DNA from: Pseudomonadota bacterium
GTDB taxonomy: Bacteria; Desulfobacterota; Syntrophia; Syntrophales; UBA5619
Direction: 5' to 3'
Assembly: GCA_018819165.1 (NCBI GenBank)
Contig: JAHJQP010000083.1
Location: 1-7,556 of the forward strand
DNA: 7,556 bases
Within the stretch, counting starts at the first letter, position 1; each line of letters begins with the position of its first letter. Below the pieces are notes generated by a model. That model worked only from the letters and a program-made list of their open reading frames with translations, searched no databases and had not been told where the DNA came from. Shown one piece after another: positions 1 through 6,171 of the stretch. The position numbers and the translations under genes are program-made.

Positions 1-2
1 CA

Positions 3-551
3 GGGCAGATTTTCCCCGTGTTCAGTGTCTCGATCGGGATCATCATCGGTTTGCCTCTTGTCACATGGCTGCTTGCCGGGACGCCTCATAAGATGAGTGT
101 CCCTGAACTTGTCGGTTTTAATTTTCAAGGCGGTTTGAACATGAGTCCGGAATTTGGGGCTCTTCTACTCGGACTTGTTATTTATACCGCTGCTTTTGTG
201 GCGGAAATTGTGAGGGCGGGCATTCAGGCAATAAGCCGTGGTCAAACTGAAGCAGCCATGGCGATAGGGCTCAAACCGGGCCAAGTCCTCAGTCTTGTCA
301 TACTGCCCCAGGCTTTAAGGGTCATTATCCCCCCTCTTACAAGCCAGATGTTAAACCTGACAAAGAACAGCTCTCTTGCCGTTGCGATAGGATTTCCTGA
401 CTTTGTTTCCGTCGCCAGTACGACTATAAATCAGACCGGGCAGGCCATAGAAGGGATTTCTCTGATAATGGTCGTGTATCTTTGCTTCAGTTTGCTGACG
501 TCGCTTTTCATGAACTGGTATAATAAAAAGATGGCTCTTGTGGAAAGATAG
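3..551 (+). CDS. aapQ: Polar amino-acid ABC transporter permease, AapQ/BztB type (3' part; 5' end outside window)
   Basis: This is the C-terminal part of an inner-membrane permease of a polar amino-acid ABC importer. The frame is open from the window edge, so the start codon lies upstream; the GTG at 18 is internal. The visible 183 or so residues contain hydrophobic segments at both ends. They also hold the EAA-type cytoplasmic loop that docks the ATPase, with residues EAA, a conserved Gly, then ILPQALR and IPP. The family-typical stretch TKNSSLAVAIG and a later NQTGQA are present, as is the ending MNWYNKK...LVER. These patterns fit AapQ/BztB rather than the short HisQ/GlnP permeases. It ends 8 nt before the next permease gene, and the order Q-M-P is that of aapJQMP. 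The solute-binding protein gene (aapJ) would be expected just upstream, outside the window. Substrate specificity (general L-amino acids versus Glu/Gln/Asp/Asn) cannot be read from this piece. Confidence 0.9.
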   Translation, partial: GQIFPVFSVSIGIIIGLPLVTWLLAGTPHKMSVPELVGFNFQGGLNMSPEFGALLLGLVIYTAAFVAEIVRAGIQAISRGQTEAAMAIGLKPGQVLSLVILPQALRVIIPPLTSQMLNLTKNSSLAVAIGFPDFVSVASTTINQTGQAIEGISLIMVVYLCFSLLTSLFMNWYNKKMALVER

Positions 552-559
552 ATGATGCC

Positions 560-1651
560 ATGGTCAAATCGCAAAAACATCATATTCAAACTGAAGGACT
601 AAAGGCGCCGGTCATCAGCATCGGGGTGCTGCAGTGGATAAAGTCGAACCTGTTTAACGGTGTTTTTAATTCCATCCTTACCATTGTGATGCTCTTTTTT
701 TTGTACAAGATTATCCCGCCGTTTGTAAAATGGGCGGTCATTGACAGCTTCTGGTTATCTACCGCTGAACAGTGCCGTGCCGGAGACGGCGCATGCTGGT
801 CAATCATACCCGCCAACATACGGTTTATAATTTTTGGTTTCTACCCCCACGAACTGCACTGGCGGCCGTTTGTCGCAATGATCATGTTAGTAAGCCTTCT
901 TCTTTACAGCAAAAACAGGGATCGTTGGAAAAAGTCCCTTGTTTACATGTGGATGGCCGGCCTTTTTATCATGGGTGTTCTGATGAAAGGTGGGCTTTTG
1001 GGATTATCCTCCGTTGAGAGTGATCAGTGGGGCGGTTTGCCCCTTACTCTTATGCTCTCTTTTTTCGGAATGTTTGCGGCATATCCGCTCGGGGTTCTCC
1101 TTGCCTTGGGGCGAAGGTCTAAGATGCCGGCTGTAAAGACGATCTGTATCCTTTATATCGAGTTGATACGCGGGGTCCCGCTTATCAGCCTGTTGTTTAT
1201 GTCCGCGGTTCTGTTCCCGTTATTTTTGCCGGAAGGACTCACAATAAACAAGATTCTGCGTGCCCAGGCTGCGATCATCCTGTTCACGGCAGCCTACATT
1301 GCCGAAGTGGTGAGAGGAGGTCTGCAGGCTATAACAAGAGAGCAGTATGAAGCCGCAGAATCTCTGGGGTTGAATTATGTTCAGAAGATGCGGCTTGTTA
1401 TTCTGCCGCAGGCTCTTAAAATCGTTATTCCGCCAACAGTAGGCATACTGATTTCAGCTTTCAAGGATACATCACTTGTTGTGATCATTGCCCTTTATGA
1501 TGTGCTTAAGACTACCAAGTCTGTCCTCTCCAGTCCGTCATGGATGGGATTTAGCCCTGAGGCCTATATCTTCGTAGCATTGATTTATTTTGTGTGCTGT
1601 TATTCCATGTCGAATTACAGCCGCCGCCTTGAAAAAGAGCTGCATGCCTAA
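560..1651 (+). CDS. aapM: Polar amino-acid ABC transporter permease, AapM/BztC type
   Basis: This is the second permease subunit of the Aap/Bzt importer, 363 aa and close to the usual length for AapM. An N-terminal membrane segment lies at about residues 34-53. A periplasmic region with two Cys (C71, C79, in a GACW context typical of this subfamily) precedes membrane segments at about 103-117 and 127-146. The core permease domain runs from about 157 to 355. It includes LALGRRS, the IELIRGVPLI segment, and the EAA loop (E264-A265-A266, G270, then ILPQAL at 281-286), which contacts the ATP-binding subunit. FKDTSLV (301-307) and the C-terminal MSNYSRRLE are also family-typical. The start ATG at 560 is the only in-frame start that fits, 8 nt after the aapQ stop. 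The ribosome-binding site is weak (a purine-rich stretch around 542-548), which suggests translational coupling to aapQ. The next gene starts 35 nt downstream. Confidence 0.93.
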   Translation: MVKSQKHHIQTEGLKAPVISIGVLQWIKSNLFNGVFNSILTIVMLFFLYKIIPPFVKWAVIDSFWLSTAEQCRAGDGACWSIIPANIRFIIFGFYPHELHWRPFVAMIMLVSLLLYSKNRDRWKKSLVYMWMAGLFIMGVLMKGGLLGLSSVESDQWGGLPLTLMLSFFGMFAAYPLGVLLALGRRSKMPAVKTICILYIELIRGVPLISLLFMSAVLFPLFLPEGLTINKILRAQAAIILFTAAYIAEVVRGGLQAITREQYEAAESLGLNYVQKMRLVILPQALKIVIPPTVGILISAFKDTSLVVIIALYDVLKTTKSVLSSPSWMGFSPEAYIFVALIYFVCCYSMSNYSRRLEKELHA

Positions 1652-1686
1652 GGCGGTATGCCACTTAAAAAGCATAGAAAGATTTT

Positions 1687-2463
1687 ATGAACGGTGAAAC
1701 AATGATAAACAGCATAAAGGGATCTTCTGAAAATAAAATCATTGAAATTGCCGGCGTGCATAAGTGGTTTGGCGATTTGCATGTCTTATGCGATATTAAC
1801 CTGAATGTTTACAAAGGCGAACGCATCGTTATCTGCGGCCCTTCAGGATCGGGAAAATCTACCCTGATCCGCTGCATCAACAGACTCGAGGAACACCAGA
1901 AGGGTAAAATTTTTGTCGACGGGATTGAGCTTACCAGCAATCTTAAGAATATCGAAAAAATCCGCGAAGAAGTCGGCATGGTTTTTCAGCATTTCAACCT
2001 TTTCCCCCACCTTACAATCATTGAAAACCTTTCGCTTGGTCCCATATGGGTCAGAAAAGTGCCCAAAAAGGAAGCAGAAGAAACAGCACTATATTATCTG
2101 GATAAGGTGCATATTCCGGAACAGGCTCACAAGTATCCGGGACAGCTTTCCGGTGGTCAACAGCAAAGAGTCGCTATTGCCCGAAGTCTCTGTATGAAGC
2201 CGAAAATCATGCTCTTTGACGAGCCGACTTCAGCGCTTGATCCGGAGATGGTGAAAGAAGTACTGGATGTCATGATAAACCTTGCCAAAGAAGGCATGAC
2301 CATGCTCGTTGTTTCCCATGAAATGGGGTTTGCAAAAAGCGTTGCCCACAGGGTTCTGTTCATGGATTTCGGCCGGATTGTTGAAGAAAATACTCCGAAT
2401 GAATTTTTTGACAATCCTCAGCACGACAGGACAAAACTCTTCTTAAGCCAGATCCTGCATTAG
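1687..2463 (+). CDS. aapP: Polar amino-acid ABC transporter ATP-binding protein, AapP/GlnQ type
   Basis: This is the cytoplasmic ATPase that powers the importer formed with the two permeases just upstream. At 258 aa it is the normal length. All ABC motifs are intact: Walker [10 protein letters not shown] (51-59), Q-loop Gln101 in [10 protein letters not shown], signature LSGGQQQR (154-161), Walker B IMLFDE (174-179), D-loop SALD (182-185) and switch His211. The sequence most resembles GlnQ/HisP/AapP of the polar amino-acid uptake family. The start is uncertain: ATG 1687 gives the full frame, but ATG 1702 has a GGTGA (1693-1697) 4 nt upstream and also leaves a complete domain. The gene closes the operon and is convergent with the minus-strand gene whose stop is at 2478. 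No convincing rho-independent terminator is visible in the 14-nt gap. Confidence 0.95.
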   Translation: MNGETMINSIKGSSENKIIEIAGVHKWFGDLHVLCDINLNVYKGERIVICGPSGSGKSTLIRCINRLEEHQKGKIFVDGIELTSNLKNIEKIREEVGMVFQHFNLFPHLTIIENLSLGPIWVRKVPKKEAEETALYYLDKVHIPEQAHKYPGQLSGGQQQRVAIARSLCMKPKIMLFDEPTSALDPEMVKEVLDVMINLAKEGMTMLVVSHEMGFAKSVAHRVLFMDFGRIVEENTPNEFFDNPQHDRTKLFLSQILH

Positions 2464-2477
2464 TTCATCCCGATAAA

Positions 2478-2744
2478 TTATCTTGACACACAAAGGCCAT
2501 CTTCATATACTCGCGCCACCAAAAAGCAACCTCTGAGTGCGTCGGGAAAAGCCAGATAAATCCAGTTGGTTGTGAAGCCAGCCTGACAAAGTTGGCCGAC
2601 CGTCAGAACATAGTGAAAAGCGCACACTACGATCGCCTCCTCCGGGCTGAAGAGGATCCGGAGGATCTCGTCAAAGACCTCCGATTTCGGCGCGCCGGTG
2701 GGGTGGGCGTCGAGGAGCAAACGGAGTTTTTCGAAGTGATCCAT
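2478..2744 (-). CDS. Small hypothetical protein downstream of hypB; N-terminus of a ferredoxin-associated family with an eroded or replaced C-terminus
   Basis: This frame encodes 88 aa. The first 37 or so residues (MDHFEKLRLLLDAHPTGAP..., then FDEILRILFSPEEA) resemble, from memory, the N-terminal helical segment of larger 4Fe-4S ferredoxin-like proteins that sit near hydrogenase or energy-metabolism genes in Desulfobacterota. Those proteins continue for hundreds of residues with CxxCxxC motifs. Here the frame drifts into unrelated sequence (scattered Cys, no cluster motif) and stops. The start at 2744 is well supported: the ATG is 13 nt after the hypB stop and has a purine-rich AAAGGGGG at spacing 4, so it was translated as the third gene of the hypA-hypB operon. 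An in-frame start at 2786 also exists but would overlap hypB. The loss of similarity falls close to the change in base composition toward aapP. It is probably a truncated gene, but a genuine small protein is not excluded. Confidence 0.5.
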   Translation of the reverse strand: MDHFEKLRLLLDAHPTGAPKSEVFDEILRILFSPEEAIVVCAFHYVLTVGQLCQAGFTTNWIYLAFPDALRGCFLVARVYEDGLCVSR

Positions 2745-2757
2745 GGTTCCCCCTTTC

Positions 2758-3432
2758 TCAGGTATTCCGGAAGGTCTCGATCTCATGGGTCAGCCAGCGG
2801 AACCAATCGGAGAGGCCCTCCCCGGTCCGACAGGAGAGGGCAAGGATGCGCATCCCCGGGTTGAGGCGAAGCACCCTCTCCCTCAGGGCCTCCGGGTTGA
2901 AATCCGAGCCTTCCAGGTAATCGGTCTTGTTGACCACCAATAGATCGCAGACGGAGAAAATCAGCGGATATTTGAGCGGCTTATCGTCCCCTTCGGGGAC
3001 GCTCAGTATTACGGCCCTCCGCTCGGCGCCGGTGTCGAATTCGGCGGGGCAGACGAGGTTGCCGACGTTTTCGATGATAATGCAATCCAGGGCCGCGAGA
3101 TCCAGTTCCTTAAGGGCGGCGGCGATCATGGGCGCGTCCAGGTGGCAGGCGCCGCCCGTCCGGATCTGGACCGCCGGGATCCCCTCCCCGACAACCTTCT
3201 CCGCGTCAACCACGGCGTCGATGTCCCCCTCGATCACGGCGAATCTGAATGCATTTTTCAGCTCCCGGATGGTCCGGAGAATAAGGCTCGTCTTGCCCGA
3301 TCCGGGGGAGGACATCAAGTTCAGCATGTAGACGCCGCGCCGCCGCAGCTCTGCGCGGATATCGCCGGCCTCCTGCTGGTTTTCGGCCAGAATCTCCTCC
3401 CGAACTTCTATCAACCTTATTTCCGCCATCAT
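2758..3432 (-). CDS. hypB: Hydrogenase/urease nickel incorporation GTPase HypB
   Basis: HypB is a cytoplasmic SIMIBI-class GTPase that, with HypA, delivers nickel to the [NiFe] hydrogenase large subunit. The protein is 224 aa. Visible motifs are the P-loop in SSPGSGKTS (41-49), the acidic GDID (69-72), GGACHLDA (93-100) with the metal-binding pair C96-H97, ENVGNLVCPAEFDTG (121-135) with C128, the guanine-specifying NKTD (168-171), and SCRTGEG (200-206). It lacks both the N-terminal CxxCGC high-affinity nickel site of E. coli HypB and any His-rich nickel-storage stretch. It should therefore rely on the G-domain metal site. Two adjacent ATGs (3430-3432 and 3427-3429) are equally possible starts; a GAGGACAGG purine stretch lies upstream. 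The gene is 41 nt downstream of hypA in the same operon. No hydrogenase structural gene is in the window. Confidence 0.96.
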   Translation of the reverse strand: MMAEIRLIEVREEILAENQQEAGDIRAELRRRGVYMLNLMSSPGSGKTSLILRTIRELKNAFRFAVIEGDIDAVVDAEKVVGEGIPAVQIRTGGACHLDAPMIAAALKELDLAALDCIIIENVGNLVCPAEFDTGAERRAVILSVPEGDDKPLKYPLIFSVCDLLVVNKTDYLEGSDFNPEALRERVLRLNPGMRILALSCRTGEGLSDWFRWLTHEIETFRNT

Positions 3433-3473
3433 ATCGCCTGTCCTCGAAAAAAATGGTTAAAGCCTCAAATCCC

Positions 3474-3824
3474 TCACAACACCTCGATCTGCTGAACCAG
3501 ATACTCACGTCCCGAGACGAAGGTCGTCTCTTCGGAGGCGCAAAGGGGGCAGCGCATCGCCTCGCGCGTCCGGGGATCGGCCGGAAAGCTGTGACCACAG
3601 GCGCCGCAGCGAAACATCGCCGGCGACCGTTCGATGCGGACGACGGCCCCCTCCGCGATAGTGCCCCGGCTGAGATGGTCGAAGTAACGCTGCACCCATT
3701 CGTCGACGAGATCGCTCACTTCGCCGATCCTCAGGCCGACACTGACGACCTTCGACGCCCCGCCGGCGCTGGCGTGGCGGAGGACGACCTGGAGGATGCT
3801 CTCTGTGACGGCAAGCTCATGCAT
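3474..3824 (-). CDS. hypA: Hydrogenase maturation nickel metallochaperone HypA
   Basis: HypA is a small cytoplasmic zinc protein that binds Ni(II) and passes it, with HypB, to the hydrogenase large subunit. It is 116 aa, the standard length. The N-terminal Met-His-Glu is intact and supplies the nickel ligands, which fixes the start at ATG 3824. The zinc domain has two CxxC pairs, C73/C76 and C92/C95. The C-terminus (GREYLVQQIEV) matches the family ending. It is the first gene of a minus-strand operon with hypB and is divergent from mutY. The region just upstream (about 3840-3900) is AT-rich and probably holds its promoter, but no box is close enough to consensus to name. No strong Shine-Dalgarno is seen before the start. 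Confidence 0.97.
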   Translation of the reverse strand: MHELAVTESILQVVLRHASAGGASKVVSVGLRIGEVSDLVDEWVQRYFDHLSRGTIAEGAVVRIERSPAMFRCGACGHSFPADPRTREAMRCPLCASEETTFVSGREYLVQQIEVL

Positions 3825-3933
3825 AATTCAATTCATCGTTCTCGAGAGACGGAATTTTTTATTTATCACACAGTCCACCGGAGATGAAAATATTATTGCA
3901 TTCTTTTTCGGTTTCCCGCCGGTCATGCACTCC

Positions 3934-3962
3934 TTGATTTCGGGCTCCCTTTTCATTATGGT
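3934..3962 (+). promoter_or_regulatory. Candidate sigma70-like promoter for mutY
   Basis: TTGATT (3934-3939), a 17-nt spacer, and TATGGT (3957-3962). Each box matches consensus at four of six positions. Transcription would begin near 3969, downstream of the GTG at 3963 and upstream of the ATG at 3999. This bears on the choice of mutY start. Seen in sequence; activity is inferred. Confidence 0.4.
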
Positions 3963-3998
3963 GTGAGCCTTGAATCGCATCACCGGGGTTTTGGATCA

Positions 3999-5096
3999 AT
4001 GAGAGTCAACATTCCACTTAAACGCCAGTTTCAGAAAAAGCTGCTTTCCTGGTACAATCAGCGGAGCAGACCCCTGCCGTGGCGGGAAACGAGGGACCCC
4101 TACAAGATCTGGGTCTCGGAGGTGATGCTCCAGCAGACCCAGGTGAAGACCGTGGAGGCGTACTACGGACGCTTCATCAGCCGATTCCCGTCGGTGGAGG
4201 ATCTGGTGCGGGCCGCTCCGGACGAGGTGATGAAGTACTGGGAAGGTTTGGGTTATTACGGCCGGGCGCGTCATCTCCATCGGGCCGCGCGTGACGTCGT
4301 CGATCGGTTCGGCGGCCGTCTTCCCGATACCCTGGAGGATTTGATTTCGCTGCCCGGGATCGGCCGTTACACCGCCGGTGCGATTCTGAGCATCGCCTTC
4401 GGAAAACCCGAGGCCGTGCTCGACGGGAACGTGATCCGTGTGCTCGCGAGGATGTTCCAGGTCACTGACGATGTCAGAAAGAGCTCTACGGAGAAGGCGC
4501 TATGGTCGCTCGCGGACAGCCTCATGCCAAAGCGCCGGGTGCGGGAGTACAACCAGGCCTTGATGGAATTGGGCGCGCTGGTGTGCCGGGTCCGGAACCC
4601 CGCCTGTTCCGACTGCCCGGTATCCCGGATATGTGAGGCCAACCGGCTGTCCATCCAGCAAGAGCTGCCGGTCAAATCCCCGCGGAAACCCGTTCCCCAT
4701 TATGAGGTCACGGCCGGGATCATCTGGCGGGACGACCGGTTCCTGATCACGCGCCGGCCGCCGAAAGGGTTGCTGGGAGGACTCTGGGAGTTTCCCGGGG
4801 GGAAGCAAGAACGGGGAGAGGAGCTGGAAGATTGCCTGAAGAGGGAGATCCGCGAAGAGCTGGGGATCAACGTTGAAGTCGGCGTTCACCTGACATCGGT
4901 GGAGCATGCCTACACCCACTTCAGGATCACCCTCCACGCCTTCGACTGCCGGTATCGGGGGGGCCGTATCCGGCTCATCGGCGCCGACGACTATCGATGG
5001 ATTCTCCCCCGGGAACTTGACGGATTTGCCCTTCCCGCTGCCGATCACAAGATCATCGACCTGCTGAAGAGCCGGAAATACGGGGGTATGGAGTGA
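3999..5096 (+). CDS. mutY: Adenine DNA glycosylase MutY with a complete Nudix box in the C-terminal domain
   Basis: MutY removes adenine mispaired with 8-oxoguanine. From ATG 3999 it is 365 aa. The catalytic half has SEVMLQQTQV with E41, the helix-hairpin-helix LPGIGRYTAGAI (118-129), VLDGNV with the catalytic D142, and the 4Fe-4S cluster Cys at 196, 203, 206 and 212 (C-X6-C-X2-C-X5-C). The C-terminal domain keeps an OG-sensing loop equivalent to FSH of other MutYs, here Y305-T306-H307. Unlike typical MutY, it also carries a perfect GX5EX7REUXEEXGU signature (268-290, with R282, E283, E286 and E287), so it may keep 8-oxo-dGTP/Nudix hydrolase activity. The longer GTG start at 3963 would add 12 residues. 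It is less likely because it lacks a Shine-Dalgarno and precedes the predicted transcription start, though ATG 3999 also has only a weak one. Divergent from hypA and convergent with the antitoxin gene. Confidence 0.95.
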   Translation: MRVNIPLKRQFQKKLLSWYNQRSRPLPWRETRDPYKIWVSEVMLQQTQVKTVEAYYGRFISRFPSVEDLVRAAPDEVMKYWEGLGYYGRARHLHRAARDVVDRFGGRLPDTLEDLISLPGIGRYTAGAILSIAFGKPEAVLDGNVIRVLARMFQVTDDVRKSSTEKALWSLADSLMPKRRVREYNQALMELGALVCRVRNPACSDCPVSRICEANRLSIQQELPVKSPRKPVPHYEVTAGIIWRDDRFLITRRPPKGLLGGLWEFPGGKQERGEELEDCLKREIREELGINVEVGVHLTSVEHAYTHFRITLHAFDCRYRGGRIRLIGADDYRWILPRELDGFALPAADHKIIDLLKSRKYGGME

Positions 5097-5204
5097 GAGG
5101 GTGCAACCGTCAAGATATGGCGCAGCCTGTCTGCCGGTCGTATTCTCAGTACCGGTTCGGCTCGTAGTAGGGCTTAAGGGGGTATTCCGATTACACCATC
5201 CGCT

Positions 5205-5585
5205 TTAGCGATCTGATTCTTCCCCGCGAAGGAGCAGTTCCATATCTACATTTAAGGCCTTGGAGAGCGACCGGAGCAGCTTTACGGAACATTCCCTTTT
5301 CCCGCTTTCGATCTGGCTGATATGGGCAACCGTGACCTTTACCTTCTCCGCTAGTCCGCCCTGCGTCATCCCGCGGTACTCCCGCCACATCTTGATCGGA
5401 TTTTTCCCTTCAAGAAGGCGGTTTGCGACTGCCGCCGGGAAGGATTCACCGGGATTGGCCCGGTATTCCTGGAGGTCACGGGCGTCTTCCAAGTCTTCAA
5501 GGCGCTCCAGCAACGTCTCATATTCTTCAAAGGGTAGAACAGCAAATTCCGGTTTCCCTTCTTTTTCAATTACTTGAACACTCAT
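5205..5585 (-). CDS. Xre-family antitoxin of a RelE/ParE-type toxin-antitoxin module
   Basis: This 126-aa DNA-binding antitoxin would neutralise the toxin encoded just upstream and autorepress the operon. Residues 1-45 hold a short beta/helix segment with an acidic helix ([20 protein letters not shown]), resembling the Phd/YefM-like or linker segment found in such antitoxins. Residues about 62-120 form a helix-turn-helix of the Xre/Cro type ([17 protein letters not shown], then [12 protein letters not shown]). Its start ATG (5583-5585) overlaps the toxin stop TGA (5582-5584) in an ATGA junction, which indicates translational coupling. The order toxin then antitoxin is that of higBA rather than relBE. 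The gene converges on mutY with about 108 nt between the two stops and no clear terminator. Confidence 0.88.
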   Translation of the reverse strand: MSVQVIEKEGKPEFAVLPFEEYETLLERLEDLEDARDLQEYRANPGESFPAAVANRLLEGKNPIKMWREYRGMTQGGLAEKVKVTVAHISQIESGKRECSVKLLRSLSKALNVDMELLLRGEESDR

Positions 5586-5839
5586 TTGTAAACATCTCCC
5601 CTCGTCTTGATCTTGACCACTACAATAACCAATCTATCGTTAAACAGTTCGTAAAGGACTCGCCAGTCCCCGACCCTGAGCCTATATCCGTTTCGCCCTT
5701 CCAGCAGCCTGACGTTCGGATTCGGAGCATGAGGATCTTGCGCAAGCTGATTGATCTTCTCCCGGATCAGCCGGGATAGATTGCGCGGCAGTTTTTGCAA
5801 AGTTTTCAACGCCTTTTGCTGGTAAAACACTTCATACAT
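5582..5839 (-). CDS. RelE/ParE-superfamily toxin (mRNA interferase-like)
   Basis: This is an 85-aa small basic toxin of the RelE/ParE fold. Family features are [18 protein letters not shown] at the N-terminus, the strand [15 protein letters not shown] (51-65) with R53, R55 and R60, and the C-terminal KTRGDVYK with R80 and Y84. These basic and aromatic residues are in the positions used by RelE-type ribosome-dependent RNases, so an mRNA-cleaving activity is likelier than gyrase poisoning; that is inference. The start ATG 5839 is fixed by the family N-terminus. No Shine-Dalgarno precedes it, and the predicted promoter sits so close that the mRNA may be leaderless. It is the first gene of a two-gene operon with the Xre antitoxin. 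Confidence 0.9.
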   Translation of the reverse strand: MYEVFYQQKALKTLQKLPRNLSRLIREKINQLAQDPHAPNPNVRLLEGRNGYRLRVGDWRVLYELFNDRLVIVVVKIKTRGDVYK

Positions 5840-5844
5840 GTATT

Positions 5845-5873
5845 ATGTTAACAAGTGGTTAAGATAATGTCAA
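5845..5873 (-). promoter_or_regulatory. Toxin-antitoxin promoter with overlapping inverted-repeat operator
   Basis: On the minus strand, a perfect TTGACA (5873-5868) is followed by a 17-nt spacer and TAACAT (5850-5845), four of six matches to TATAAT. An inverted repeat TTAAC-N5-GTTAA (5848-5862) overlaps the spacer and the -10. A third half-site, TTAACC, lies at 5881-5886 just upstream of the -35. The arrangement suits autorepression by the Xre antitoxin. Expected transcription start is about 5838-5839, at the toxin ATG itself. Confidence 0.6.
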
Positions 5874-5886
5874 TAATTATTTAACC

Positions 5887-6051
5887 GATCCCGCGTCATT
5901 CGGGGCGCTTGGCGGTGAGGTTCTCAGCTTCAACCCCCACTGCCATATTCTCGTCACGGACGGCTGGTTCTACGCAAAAGGGATATTCCGGGTAGCCCCT
6001 CCTCATCTGGGCATCCTTATCCCAGGAACGGATGCAGTATCGACGCCATGA
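5887..6051 (+). pseudogene. Remnant of an IS91/IS801-type (Y2/HUH) transposase
   Basis: In one forward frame this stretch reads SFGALGGEVLSFNPHCHILV, then TDGWFYAKGIFRVAPPH, then nonsense to a stop at 6049-6051. The core (FG.., NPHCH.LVTDG.F, F..APP) is what I recall of the conserved central block of the putative-transposase family of IS91/IS801/ISCR elements, including its HxH metal-binding motif. Only about 35-40 residues remain, against roughly 300-500 in intact enzymes. No start, no Y2 tyrosines and no element ends can be identified. It lies between the toxin-antitoxin promoter and the selenoprotein promoter and is a scar of past insertion. Confidence 0.6.
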
Positions 6052-6075
6052 CGTCAAGGGCTATTCAGAGAAAAA

Positions 6076-6105
6076 TTGATGGGGAATTATCCCGACAATT
6101 ATGAT
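6076..6105 (+). promoter_or_regulatory. Candidate promoter of the selenoprotein gene
   Basis: TTGATG (6076-6081), an 18-nt spacer, and TATGAT (6100-6105, five of six matches to TATAAT). Transcription would start near 6112 and give a leader of about 60 nt before the ATG at 6172. The surrounding sequence is AT-rich, and no other promoter-like pair is as good in this gap. Confidence 0.45.
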
Positions 6106-6136
6106 ATTCAAATGGCAGAGAAACCGGTATGATAGA

Positions 6137-6149
6137 TTCAAGTCTTGAA
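6137..6149. repeat. Perfect 13-nt palindrome in the selenoprotein leader (possible operator)
   Basis: TTCAAG-T-CTTGAA has two perfect 6-nt arms around a single central base. It lies downstream of the predicted transcription start and 9 nt before the Shine-Dalgarno at 6159-6165. A repressor site or a small RNA hairpin are both possible; a 1-nt loop makes the hairpin less likely. Function is inferred from position only. Confidence 0.4.
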
Positions 6150-6171
6150 ACCTTGTTTAAGGAGGGGAACC

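Noticed and set aside
2472..2482. Palindrome GATAA-A-TTATC between aapP and the convergent gene as a terminator
   Set aside because: It is AT-only apart from the end pair, short, and lacks a loop and a T-tract; probably chance in AT-rich DNA.
3963..3998. Longer MutY start at GTG 3963
   Set aside because: No Shine-Dalgarno is present, the added 12 residues are not MutY-like, and the candidate promoter places transcription start near 3969.
5097..5204. Possible terminator or small gene between mutY and the antitoxin gene
   Set aside because: No hairpin with a T-run, no convincing ORF and no RNA gene could be identified by eye in this convergent gap.
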